Shown here piece after piece: positions 25,035-32,632 of a stretch of DNA of 64,000 nucleotides. The notes below the pieces were generated by a model. The model was not told where the DNA came from and did no database searches. It saw nothing but the letters and a program-made list of their open reading frames with translations. The first letter of the stretch is position 1. Every line of letters starts with the position of its first letter. The stretch comes from Telluria sp042683405. Lineage in GTDB: Bacteria; Pseudomonadota; Gammaproteobacteria; Burkholderiales; Burkholderiaceae_D. A program made the translations under genes and the position numbers. Where the stretch lies: the NCBI RefSeq assembly GCF_042683405.1, contig NZ_JBHUJS010000001.1, positions 248,001-312,000 on the forward strand, read 5' to 3'.

Positions 25035-25910
25035 ATGGCAGTAGGCAAAGAGATACGTGGCAAGATCAAGAGCGTAGAGAATACGAAGAAGATCACCAAG
25101 GCGATGGAAATGGTCGCCGCATCGAAAATGCGCAAAGCGCAGGATCGCATGCGCGCCGCCCGTCCCTACAGTGACAAGATTCGTAATATCACCGCCAATC
25201 TTGCGACTGCGAATCCTGAATACACGCACCCGTTCATGGCCCAGGCCAAGGACCAGGATGCGAAGGCAGTTGGCTTCATCGTCGTCACGACCGACAAGGG
25301 TCTGTGCGGCGGCATGAACACCAACGTGCTGCGTATGGTGACGCAGAAGGCCCGTGAGCTTGAGCAAGCGGGTAACAAGATTAAAGCAGTTGCCATCGGC
25401 AACAAAGGACTGGGTTTCCTGAACCGCGTAGGCGTGCCGGTAGTTTCGAGCGTCACGCAGATCGGCGACACGCCGCACCTGGAGAAGTTGATCGGACCGG
25501 TCAAGGTCATGCTCGACGAGTACCAGGAAGGCAAACTCGACGCAGTCTACCTGTGCTACACCAAGTTCATCAACACGATGCGCCAGGAATCGCAAGTGGA
25601 GCAGCTGCTCCCGCTGGCGGCCGGCAAGCTGGAAGCGGACAAGGGCACCCACTCGTGGGACTACCTGTACGAACCGGACGCGCAAGTCGTGATCGACGAA
25701 CTGCTGGTGCGCTACCTGGAAGCACTGATTTACCAGGCAGTCGCCGAAAACCTCGCATCCGAGCAATCGGCTCGCATGGTGGCAATGAAGGCGGCAAGCG
25801 ACAACGCAGGTAACGTGATCGGTGAGCTGAAGCTTGTGTATAACAAGACTCGTCAAGCTGCGATTACTAAAGAACTGTCCGAGATCGTCTCTGGCGCGGC
25901 AGCAGTCTAA
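25035..25910 (+). CDS. atpG: ATP synthase F1 subunit gamma
   Basis: Gamma is the rotating central shaft. The 291-residue protein begins AVGKEIRGKIKSVENTKKITKAMEMVAASKM, the conserved N-terminal helix, contains TDKGLCGGMNTNV, and ends with KAASDNAGNVIGELKLVYNKTRQAAITKELSEI, the C-terminal helix of the coiled coil. AAGGAG lies before the ATG. Confidence 0.97.
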   Translation: MAVGKEIRGKIKSVENTKKITKAMEMVAASKMRKAQDRMRAARPYSDKIRNITANLATANPEYTHPFMAQAKDQDAKAVGFIVVTTDKGLCGGMNTNVLRMVTQKARELEQAGNKIKAVAIGNKGLGFLNRVGVPVVSSVTQIGDTPHLEKLIGPVKVMLDEYQEGKLDAVYLCYTKFINTMRQESQVEQLLPLAAGKLEADKGTHSWDYLYEPDAQVVIDELLVRYLEALIYQAVAENLASEQSARMVAMKAASDNAGNVIGELKLVYNKTRQAAITKELSEIVSGAAAV

Positions 25911-25943
25911 CAAACGAATTTCACATATATAGAAGGAACGAAA

Positions 25944-27344
25944 ATGGCTGATGGCAAAATCGTTCAGTGTATCGGCGCAGTGGTTGACGTGGAGTTTCCA
26001 CGTAACGCCATGCCTAAGGTGTTCGACGCACTGAAAATGGAAGGCTCCGAGCTGACCCTGGAAGTTCAACAGCAGCTCGGCGACGGCATCGTCCGTACCA
26101 TTGCTCTGGGCTCCTCCGAAGGTCTGCGTCGCGGTATGTCGATCCAGAACACCGGCAAACCAATCATGGTCCCAGTTGGCAAAGCCACCCTGGGCCGCAT
26201 CATGGACGTGCTGGGCAACCCGATCGACGAGCGTGGCCCTGTCTCGCAAGAGCAGACCGCGTCGATCCACCGTACCGCTCCTGCGTACGACGAGCTGTCG
26301 CCGTCGACCGACCTGCTGGAAACCGGCATCAAGGTTATCGACCTGGTCTGCCCGTTCGCAAAAGGCGGTAAGGTCGGTTTGTTCGGCGGTGCAGGTGTGG
26401 GCAAGACCGTCAACATGATGGAACTGATCAACAACATCGCAAAAGCGCACTCGGGTCTGTCCGTGTTCGCAGGCGTCGGTGAGCGTACCCGTGAAGGTAA
26501 CGACTTCTACCACGAGATGGCAGATGCGAAGGTCGTCGACCTGGACAACCTGGCCAACTCGAAAGTGTCGATGGTCTACGGCCAGATGAACGAACCGCCA
26601 GGCAACCGCCTGCGCGTGGCGCTGACCGGCCTGACGATCGCTGAATCGTTCCGTGACGAAGGCCGTGACGTTCTGTTCTTCGTCGATAACATCTACCGCT
26701 TCACGCTGGCAGGTACCGAAGTGTCCGCACTGCTGGGCCGTATGCCTTCCGCAGTGGGCTACCAGCCTACCCTGGCCGAAGAAATGGGCCGCCTGCAGGA
26801 GCGCATCACCTCGACCAAGACCGGCTCGATCACCTCGATCCAGGCCGTCTACGTTCCAGCGGATGACTTGACCGACCCGTCGCCGGCAACCACCTTCGGC
26901 CACCTGGACTCGACCGTCGTTCTGTCGCGTGACATCGCTGCACTGGGTATCTACCCTGCAGTTGACCCGCTCGACTCGACCTCGCGCCAGCTGGACCCGC
27001 TGGTCGTCGGCCAGGACCACTACGACACCGCGCGTGCCGTACAGGGCACCCTGCAGCGCTACAAGGAACTGCGTGACATCATCGCGATTCTGGGCATGGA
27101 CGAACTGGCGCCGGAAGACAAGCTGGTCGTCGCACGCGCTCGTAAGATGCAGCGTTTTCTGTCGCAGCCGTTCCACGTCGCTGAAGTCTTCACCGGCGCA
27201 CCAGGCAAGTACGTTTCGCTGAAGGACACGATCAAGGGCTTCAAGATGATCGCTTCCGGCGAACTGGACCACCTGCCGGAGCAGGCGTTCTACATGGTCG
27301 GCACGATCGAAGAAGCAATCGAAAAGGCCAAGAAGCTCGGCTAA
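25944..27344 (+). CDS. atpD: ATP synthase F1 subunit beta
   Basis: Beta holds the catalytic sites. The 466-residue protein has Walker A GGAGVGKTV (about residues 149-157), the catalytic-glutamate segment GVGERTREGND, Walker B-type DVLFFVDNIYRF, and MPSAVGYQPTLAEEMG. AGAAGGAACG precedes the ATG. The C-terminal KMIASGELDHLPEQAFYMVG matches the family end. Confidence 0.98.
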   Translation: MADGKIVQCIGAVVDVEFPRNAMPKVFDALKMEGSELTLEVQQQLGDGIVRTIALGSSEGLRRGMSIQNTGKPIMVPVGKATLGRIMDVLGNPIDERGPVSQEQTASIHRTAPAYDELSPSTDLLETGIKVIDLVCPFAKGGKVGLFGGAGVGKTVNMMELINNIAKAHSGLSVFAGVGERTREGNDFYHEMADAKVVDLDNLANSKVSMVYGQMNEPPGNRLRVALTGLTIAESFRDEGRDVLFFVDNIYRFTLAGTEVSALLGRMPSAVGYQPTLAEEMGRLQERITSTKTGSITSIQAVYVPADDLTDPSPATTFGHLDSTVVLSRDIAALGIYPAVDPLDSTSRQLDPLVVGQDHYDTARAVQGTLQRYKELRDIIAILGMDELAPEDKLVVARARKMQRFLSQPFHVAEVFTGAPGKYVSLKDTIKGFKMIASGELDHLPEQAFYMVGTIEEAIEKAKKLG

Positions 27345-27394
27345 CCAGGCAAGGGCCCTGTTGAAAAGCGGGGCCCTTCACCCGAAGGACACAT

Positions 27395-27817
27395 ATGGCA
27401 AACACTATTCACGTGGACGTGGTTTCGGCGGAAGAGCAGATCTTCTCCGGCGAAGCCGAATTCGTCGCGTTGCCGGGTGAAGCGGGCGAGCTGGGTATCT
27501 ACCCGAAGCACACGCCGCTGATCACGCGCATCAAGCCGGGTGCGGTACGCATCAAGGTGGCCGGCCGTGCCGACGAAGAATTCGTTTTCGTCGCCGGTGG
27601 CATCCTGGAAGTACAGCCGAACGGCGTGACCGTCCTGGCCGACACCGCAATCCGCGGCGCCGACCTGGATGAAGCGAAAGCGGCCGAAGCCAAGCGCCTG
27701 GCCGAAGAAGCGATGAACAACAAGGAAGCAACGATCGACTACGCGAAAGCCCAGGCAGAACTCGCCGCGGCAATCGCGCAGCTGGCCGCAATCCAGAAAC
27801 TGCGTCAAAAACGCTGA
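27395..27817 (+). CDS. atpC: ATP synthase F1 subunit epsilon
   Basis: Epsilon couples gamma to the c-ring and can inhibit ATP hydrolysis. The 140-residue protein has the beta-sandwich start TIHVDVVSAEEQIFSGEAEF, the LPGEAGELGIYPKHTPLIT motif and a C-terminal two-helix region rich in Ala and Glu. It is the last gene of the operon; a terminator lies 60 bp downstream. Confidence 0.96.
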   Translation: MANTIHVDVVSAEEQIFSGEAEFVALPGEAGELGIYPKHTPLITRIKPGAVRIKVAGRADEEFVFVAGGILEVQPNGVTVLADTAIRGADLDEAKAAEAKRLAEEAMNNKEATIDYAKAQAELAAAIAQLAAIQKLRQKR

Positions 27818-27824
27818 TAGGTTG

Positions 27825-27850
27825 GTGACCGTCCCCAAAGGGACCGTCCC
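27825..27850. repeat. GGTGACCGTCCCC / GGGACCGTCCC repeats after atpC
   Basis: TGACCGTCCCC and AGGGACCGTCCCT follow the atpC stop codon directly, ahead of the operon terminator. They belong to the same motif set as the other GGGAC/GTCCC elements. Confidence 0.55.
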
Positions 27851-27876
27851 TAGCTTTTTAGCGTCAAGTATCAAAG

Positions 27877-27900
27877 AAGGGCAGCCTATGGCTGCCCTTT
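27877..27900 (+). terminator. Terminator of the atp operon
   Basis: AAGGGCAGCC and GGCTGCCCTTT form a 9-10 bp stem with a TAT-type loop, followed by a short T-rich stretch. It ends the nine-gene operon. Confidence 0.8.
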
Positions 27901-28053
27901 GTCATGTGTGGCCGCAGGATCGCGCCACCCGCCATTCGCCCCGGCTTTGGCCCCATTCGCGCTACGGCAGCGTCAATTCGTCGGCTGGCAGTTCCCGGCT
28001 GCCGGCGCGCGCGCTATCGTGATCTCCTCAATAACAACGCTGAGGGGAACGCC

Positions 28054-29445
28054 ATGTTGAAGTTGTCCTGCCTGACCGTCGCCAGCCTGATCCTCCTGCC
28101 ATCTCCTGCCGCGCATGCGCAGAAGGCGGCGCCCGAAAGTGACCTGGCCGCCCGCATCGACGCGGCCATCGCTCCCTATTTCAAGCCTGATGCGCCGGGT
28201 GGATCGGTCATCGTGGTCAAGGATGGCAAGACCGTCTTCCGCAAAGGCTACGGCATGGCCGACCTGGCGAAGGGCGTCCCGATGGATGCAGGCGCGCAGC
28301 ACCGCATCGGCTCCGTCACCAAGCAGTTCACCTCCACCGCGATCCTGATGCTTGCCGAAGAAGGCAAGCTGTCGCTGGACGACGACATCACCAAATACCT
28401 GCCGGACTATCCGACCAACGGCAGGCACATCACCATCGAGCACCTGCTGACCCACACCTCGGGGATCATGAGCTACACCAGCAAGCCGAGCTTCCGCGCC
28501 GGGATCGAGAAGGACATGACGCCCGCGATGATGATCGACACCTTCAAGAACGACCCGCTGACGTTCGAGCCGGGCTCCGAGTACCGCTATAACAATTCCG
28601 GCTACTTCCTGCTGGGCGCCATCATCGAGAAGATCAGCGGCATGCCTTATGCGCAGTTCGTCGAGCAGCGCATCTTCACGCCGCTGGGCATGCTCGACAC
28701 GGCACATGAGGGCCACGAAAAGCGCAAGGCATTGCGCGCCGAAGGGCATACGGTCCGGCCGACCGGTTTCGCCCCGAGCACGCGCGTGTCGATGACGCAG
28801 CCGTATGCCGCGGGCGCCATCGTGTCCACGGTGGATGACCTGGCGCGCTGGGATGCCGCCGTCTCGTCGGGAAAGCTGCTGAAGGCGGCCAGCTGGCAGC
28901 GGGCGTTCACACCCTACACGCTCACGACCGGGAAAAAGACCGACTACGGCTACGGTTGGCACCTGGGCACGCTCCAGGGCACGCAGCGCATTGCGCACGG
29001 CGGCGGCATACCGGGCTTCTCGGCACATGCGATGCGCCTGCCGCAAGAGAAAGTGTACGTCGCCGTCCTCGTGAACAACGATCGCTTCCCGGTGTCCACG
29101 CAGGTCATTGCGGCGCGCGCGGCGGCGATCGCGATCGGCAAGCCGTTTCCCGAACTGAAGCCGGTCGCCCTCGATGCCGGCAAGCTGAACGAAGTCGCCG
29201 GCAGCTACCAGGTGGACGAGAAGTCCACCGTGACCTTTGCCCGTGAAGGCGACAAATTGATGATGCAGCGCGCAGAACGGCCGGACGACAAGACGGAGGT
29301 CGTGGCCCATGGCCCGGACCGGTTTTTCGTGCCGAACACGCTGGTCCATATGGTGTTCAATCGCGATGCCAAGGGCCAGGTGAGCGGAGTCACTGTCCAC
29401 CAGCTCGATTCATCGCACACCAGCCCGCGCATCGCCGCAAAGTAA
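28054..29445 (+). CDS. Exported serine hydrolase, class C beta-lactamase family
   Basis: The 463-residue protein has a signal peptide (LSCLTVASLILLPSPAAHAQ) and the penicillin-binding fold: nucleophile S87-V-T-K90 (SxxK), YNN in EYRYNNSGYF, and HGGG in IAHGGGIPGFS. A C-terminal lipocalin-like domain (about residues 370-463) is common in these hydrolases. They cleave peptides, esters or D-amino-acid bonds; beta-lactam resistance should not be assumed. The ATG at 28054 follows TGAGGGG and gives the signal peptide, so the longer frame from 27904 was rejected. Confidence 0.9.
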   Translation: MLKLSCLTVASLILLPSPAAHAQKAAPESDLAARIDAAIAPYFKPDAPGGSVIVVKDGKTVFRKGYGMADLAKGVPMDAGAQHRIGSVTKQFTSTAILMLAEEGKLSLDDDITKYLPDYPTNGRHITIEHLLTHTSGIMSYTSKPSFRAGIEKDMTPAMMIDTFKNDPLTFEPGSEYRYNNSGYFLLGAIIEKISGMPYAQFVEQRIFTPLGMLDTAHEGHEKRKALRAEGHTVRPTGFAPSTRVSMTQPYAAGAIVSTVDDLARWDAAVSSGKLLKAASWQRAFTPYTLTTGKKTDYGYGWHLGTLQGTQRIAHGGGIPGFSAHAMRLPQEKVYVAVLVNNDRFPVSTQVIAARAAAIAIGKPFPELKPVALDAGKLNEVAGSYQVDEKSTVTFAREGDKLMMQRAERPDDKTEVVAHGPDRFFVPNTLVHMVFNRDAKGQVSGVTVHQLDSSHTSPRIAAK

Positions 29446-29541
29446 AGCGAAGTCATGCGGGCGCGAGCCCGCATGCGTGACGTGCTTCAAGCGGGGGCGG
29501 GAAAAGTGGCGTATCGTGGTGGTTCAACGGAGGCCACTGCG

Positions 29542-29889
29542 ATGCAATCCCGCTCACCGGCGAACCATGATCCATACGAGCACTTCGCGACGCGCGAGGC
29601 ACTCGCAGAGGTCGCCACGCGTCTCGATGCGACGCTCCCGCACCTGGCGACCAAGGCCGATGTCGAAAGAATGGGCAATCGCCTGCTCTTCTGGCTGACG
29701 GGCACGCTGGTGACTTGTCTCTTAACGTTCTATGGCTTGCATTCCAACCTGATGGCCGCTCAGCAGGCAGAACTCGCGCGTCTGCATGCTTCTCAGCAGG
29801 AGCAGCTCGCCGAAATCCGGCGAATCTCGGGGCAGATCGAACAGCTGGCCCGCGAACGCAATGATCAGCAACAGCAGCCCCGGCCATAG
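29542..29889 (+). CDS. Hypothetical single-pass membrane protein with coiled coil
   Basis: The 115-residue protein has a charged N-terminal half (HFATREALAEVATRLDATLPHLATKADVERM), one membrane segment (LLFWLTGTLVTCLLTFYGL) and a Gln/Glu/Arg-rich coiled-coil tail. This layout resembles the DUF1640-like coiled-coil membrane proteins and small phage or plasmid accessory proteins, but no function is assigned. CGGAGG precedes the ATG at 29542; an upstream ATG-like start at 29455 has none. Confidence 0.65.
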   Translation: MQSRSPANHDPYEHFATREALAEVATRLDATLPHLATKADVERMGNRLLFWLTGTLVTCLLTFYGLHSNLMAAQQAELARLHASQQEQLAEIRRISGQIEQLARERNDQQQQPRP

Positions 29890-29950
29890 CGACGTCCCAC
29901 CGGCCAGCAAATCTGATACGCTTGTGGCAACTCAACCTGATTGCCCCACC

Positions 29951-30373
29951 ATGCGCACCGTCCCGGAAATCCTCAAGCAAAGCAAAACCATCGCCGTCGT
30001 CGGCCTTTCCCCGAAACCCGAGCGCGCCAGCTTCGAAGTGGCGCAGTACCTGCAATCGCAGGGTTATCGCATCCTCCCGGTGAACCCGCAATATGCCGGC
30101 ACCGAGATCCACGGCGAAACGGTGCATGCCACCCTGCAGGACGCGGCGGCCGCACTGGCGCCGGGTGAACGCATCGATATCGTCGACTGCTTCCGCAAGG
30201 CGGAAGATATCCCGCCCATCGCCCGCGATGCGATCGCAGTGCGGGCAGGGTGCCTGTGGATGCAGCTGGGGATCGCCAACCAGGCGGCGGCGGACCTGGC
30301 CGCGGCGGCCGGCCTCGACGTCGTGCAGGACAGCTGCCTGAAGGTGGACCACAAGATGATGGCAGCCGCCTGA
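29951..30373 (+). CDS. CoA-binding domain protein (YccU family)
   Basis: The 140-residue protein is a stand-alone Rossmann-type CoA-binding domain: TIAVVGLSPKPERASFEVAQYL, the YRILPVNPQYAGTEIHGE strand-turn, and the end GLDVVQDSCLKVDH. The ATG at 29951 starts the conserved region. YccU-like proteins are related to the CoA-binding domain of succinyl-CoA synthetase; the role is not established. It converges on the PHA-depolymerase-like gene with three bases between stops. Confidence 0.87.
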   Translation: MRTVPEILKQSKTIAVVGLSPKPERASFEVAQYLQSQGYRILPVNPQYAGTEIHGETVHATLQDAAAALAPGERIDIVDCFRKAEDIPPIARDAIAVRAGCLWMQLGIANQAAADLAAAAGLDVVQDSCLKVDHKMMAAA

Positions 30374-30376
30374 TCC

Positions 30377-31402
30377 TCAGCGCTCGCTCAGGCGTTTGAG
30401 CATCGCGCGCACGGCCGACAGCTGCAGGCCGCGCCGCGTGTAGTAGTCGGGATTGGTGTAGCCCCAGTAATCCCAGCACCCGGCCGGGTTGAACGGCGCC
30501 GTGCTGGCCGCCACCTGGGGATACAGGACGATAATGCGGTTGGCGTCGGCAGTGCCGTTGTAACCGGCGTGCCGGTAGAAGTGGTCGCCCACCGCCTGCG
30601 CACCCTGCCAGCAGCCGTGGAACGCCACGTGCACACGGCAGCCGCCTGCTTCGCACGCCGTGGGGACGAACAGGTAGCCTGTCGGCGCCATTCCCGAGGC
30701 GGGTTTGGCGTAGTTGCGCTGGCTGAAGTGCAGCAGCCTGCCGCCGGGCTGGGCGGATGCGGGAAGCATCGGGCCGTACAGCGCGGCCAGGATATGCCGC
30801 GCCAGCGGTATCCCGCAGTTGTTGAAGAAGGGCTGGTAGGACGCGCCGCAATCGTTGTCGCCCGGCCGGTCGGTCACCATGCCGTGTCCGGCGCGCTCAT
30901 GGTTCACGTAGGTGATCGACAGCGCGCCGGCCATGTCGTAGAACCTGCGGGTCTGGTCGGTCACGGCGGAGGTCAGGATCTGGTCCTGCGCGCCGTTGAA
31001 CAAGTAGACCCGCTGGCGCGCCAGGTGTGCGGTGTCGTCGATCAGTCCCCTGCGCGCGAACCGGCGGGCGCTGCGCCACAAGGACACCGCATCGGGCGGG
31101 TCGGTCCGGGCGAACCGGGGGTTCATGCAGCGCGTCAGCGCGTTGCGCAGCGGCGGATCGCTGGCCGGCTCGCCGGTGCAGTAGTACGGGCCGCCCGCGA
31201 TCATCCCGACCCCGCGCACGATGGACGAGTAGGCCACGCCGAACTGGCCGGCCATGAAGGCGCCGGACGAGAAGCCGGACACCGATGTCTGGCCCAGGTC
31301 CGCGCCCAGGCGAGGCAGGGCGTCCGCAGCCCGCACAGCGGGCGCGGCAAGGCACAACGCCAGTGCGGCAGGCGCGGCGTGGACAAGCAGCCGTTTTGTC
31401 AT
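30377..31402 (-). CDS. Exported PHA-depolymerase-like esterase
   Basis: The 341-residue protein has a signal peptide ending PAVRAADA and an alpha/beta-hydrolase nucleophile motif G43-F-S45-S-G47 in TSVSGFSSGAFMAGQFGVAYSS, then the family's VHVAFHGCWQGAQ oxyanion-hole segment and YPQVAASTAPFNPAGCWDYWGYT at the C-terminus. This order (nucleophile before oxyanion hole) is that of the short-chain-length PHA depolymerase catalytic domain type 2. It should cleave extracellular polyhydroxybutyrate or a related polyester. The start codons of this gene and the divergent glutathione peroxidase are 36 bp apart. Confidence 0.85.
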   Translation of the reverse strand: MTKRLLVHAAPAALALCLAAPAVRAADALPRLGADLGQTSVSGFSSGAFMAGQFGVAYSSIVRGVGMIAGGPYYCTGEPASDPPLRNALTRCMNPRFARTDPPDAVSLWRSARRFARRGLIDDTAHLARQRVYLFNGAQDQILTSAVTDQTRRFYDMAGALSITYVNHERAGHGMVTDRPGDNDCGASYQPFFNNCGIPLARHILAALYGPMLPASAQPGGRLLHFSQRNYAKPASGMAPTGYLFVPTACEAGGCRVHVAFHGCWQGAQAVGDHFYRHAGYNGTADANRIIVLYPQVAASTAPFNPAGCWDYWGYTNPDYYTRRGLQLSAVRAMLKRLSER

Positions 31403-31438
31403 AGAATCATGTTCTTTAAACGCAACCAGAGGTGCGCG

Positions 31439-32026
31439 ATGATCCGGATCCCAGCAGCAATCTTTACCGTTTTGACCCTGGCCGGGCTTGCGGCTCCGCA
31501 GGGAAGTGCGCATGCGGCGGCGCCGGCGCAGGCAGCGGCCCAGCCGGCGGCCTGTCCAGCCATCCTGAACAAGACCTTCAACCGCCTGCAGGACGACGCG
31601 CCGCAGAACCTGTGCCAGTACGCGGGCAAGGTCATCCTGGTGGTAAACACCGCCAGCTATTGCGGCTACACTCCCCAGTACAAGGGCCTGGAAGAACTGC
31701 ACGCCAAGTACGCGGCGCGCGGACTGGTCGTGCTGGGCTTCCCGTCCAACGACTTCGGCAAGCAGGAGCCGGGCAGCAGCAAGGAGATCGCGGAACTTTG
31801 CTACAACACCTACGGCGTCAAGTTCCCGATGTTCGCCAAGTCGCCGGTCAAGGGCAGTGCCGCCAACCCGCTGCACGCGGAGCTGGCGAAGGCGACCGGC
31901 CAGGAGCCGAAATGGAATTTCACCAAATACCTGATCGACCGTGAGGGCAAGGTAATCGCTCACTTCCCGAGCAAGGTCGAGCCGGGCGACAAGGCGCTGG
32001 CGGCAAAGATCGAACAGGCGCTGTAA
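31439..32026 (+). CDS. Exported glutathione peroxidase
   Basis: The 195-residue protein has a signal peptide (IPAAIFTVLTLAGLAAPQGSAHA) followed by the peroxidase fold. The catalytic residue is Cys75 in VVNTASYCGYTPQYKGLEELH; the WNFTKYLIDREG segment supplies Trp and Asn. The usual FPCNQFG reads FPSNDFGKQEPG here, so the tetrad Gln is replaced by Asp, a variant seen in some bacterial members. It probably reduces peroxides in the periplasm. The ATG at 31439 follows AGAGG; an ATG at 31409 would add ten residues. sodC follows 49 bp later. Confidence 0.9.
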   Translation: MIRIPAAIFTVLTLAGLAAPQGSAHAAAPAQAAAQPAACPAILNKTFNRLQDDAPQNLCQYAGKVILVVNTASYCGYTPQYKGLEELHAKYAARGLVVLGFPSNDFGKQEPGSSKEIAELCYNTYGVKFPMFAKSPVKGSAANPLHAELAKATGQEPKWNFTKYLIDREGKVIAHFPSKVEPGDKALAAKIEQAL

Positions 32027-32075
32027 AGCTGGCCGGGTGTCTCCGGCCCTTCATCAACCTTCGTTAGGATCACTT

Positions 32076-32597
32076 ATGAAACTGAAATCGATCGTTCCAG
32101 CGCTGCTGGCAGTGGCCTGCAGCACCGCCTTCGCAGCCGACACCCGCGTCGACATGAAGATCGCGACCGAGAAGGGCGCAGGCGCAAGCGTGGGGCACGT
32201 GACGGTGTCCGAGACCAAACATGGCCTCGTGTTCACGCCACAGCTGACCGGCCTGCCTGCCGGCGTTCATGGCTTCCACGTGCACGAGAATGCGAGCTGC
32301 GATCCGCAGGAGAAGGATGGCAAGATGGTGCCGGCGCAAGCGGCCGGCGCGCACTATGACCCGGCTGGCACCAAGCGCCACGGCACGCCATGGGGCGATG
32401 GCCACCTGGGCGACTTGCCGGCCCTGTACGTGGCGGCCGACGGCAGCGCGACCAACCCGGTGCTGGCGCCGCGCCTGAAGATGGCGGACCTGAAGGGCCG
32501 CGCGCTGATGGTTCACGCCGGCGGCGACAACCACTCAGACCACCCGGCAGCGCTGGGCGGGGGTGGCGCACGCATCGCCTGCGGCGTCATCCGCTAA
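32076..32597 (+). CDS. sodC: Periplasmic Cu/Zn superoxide dismutase
   Basis: SodC converts superoxide to peroxide in the periplasm. The 173-residue precursor has a signal peptide (IVPALLAVACSTAFA) and the copper/zinc ligands in HGFHVHENASC, GAHYDP...HGTPWGDGHLGDLP and MVHAGGDNHSD; the two cysteines (in NASC and RIACGV) would form the conserved disulphide. TAGGATC stands before the ATG. Placed directly after an exported glutathione peroxidase, it makes a plausible superoxide-to-water pair. Confidence 0.95.
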   Translation: MKLKSIVPALLAVACSTAFAADTRVDMKIATEKGAGASVGHVTVSETKHGLVFTPQLTGLPAGVHGFHVHENASCDPQEKDGKMVPAQAAGAHYDPAGTKRHGTPWGDGHLGDLPALYVAADGSATNPVLAPRLKMADLKGRALMVHAGGDNHSDHPAALGGGGARIACGVIR

Positions 32598-32604
32598 AGG
32601 AGGC

Positions 32605-32632
32605 CGGGGCTGTCCCCTGGCGGGACGGTCCC
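32605..32632. repeat. GGGGCTGTCCCC / GGGACGGTCCC repeats between sodC and pabBC
   Basis: Two palindromic units sit between the convergent sodC and pabBC genes. Same set as the elements after the ferredoxin, LysR, parB and atpC genes. Confidence 0.55.

Noticed and set aside
25008..27272. Long minus-strand open frame across atpG and atpD.
   Set aside because: It is opposite two confidently identified genes and has no recognisable domain; stop codons are simply rare on that strand at this base composition.
28054..29445. Beta-lactamase resistance gene.
   Set aside because: The SxxK, YxN and HGG motifs are shared by many exported esterases and peptidases of this fold. The sequence gives no reason to prefer a true AmpC.
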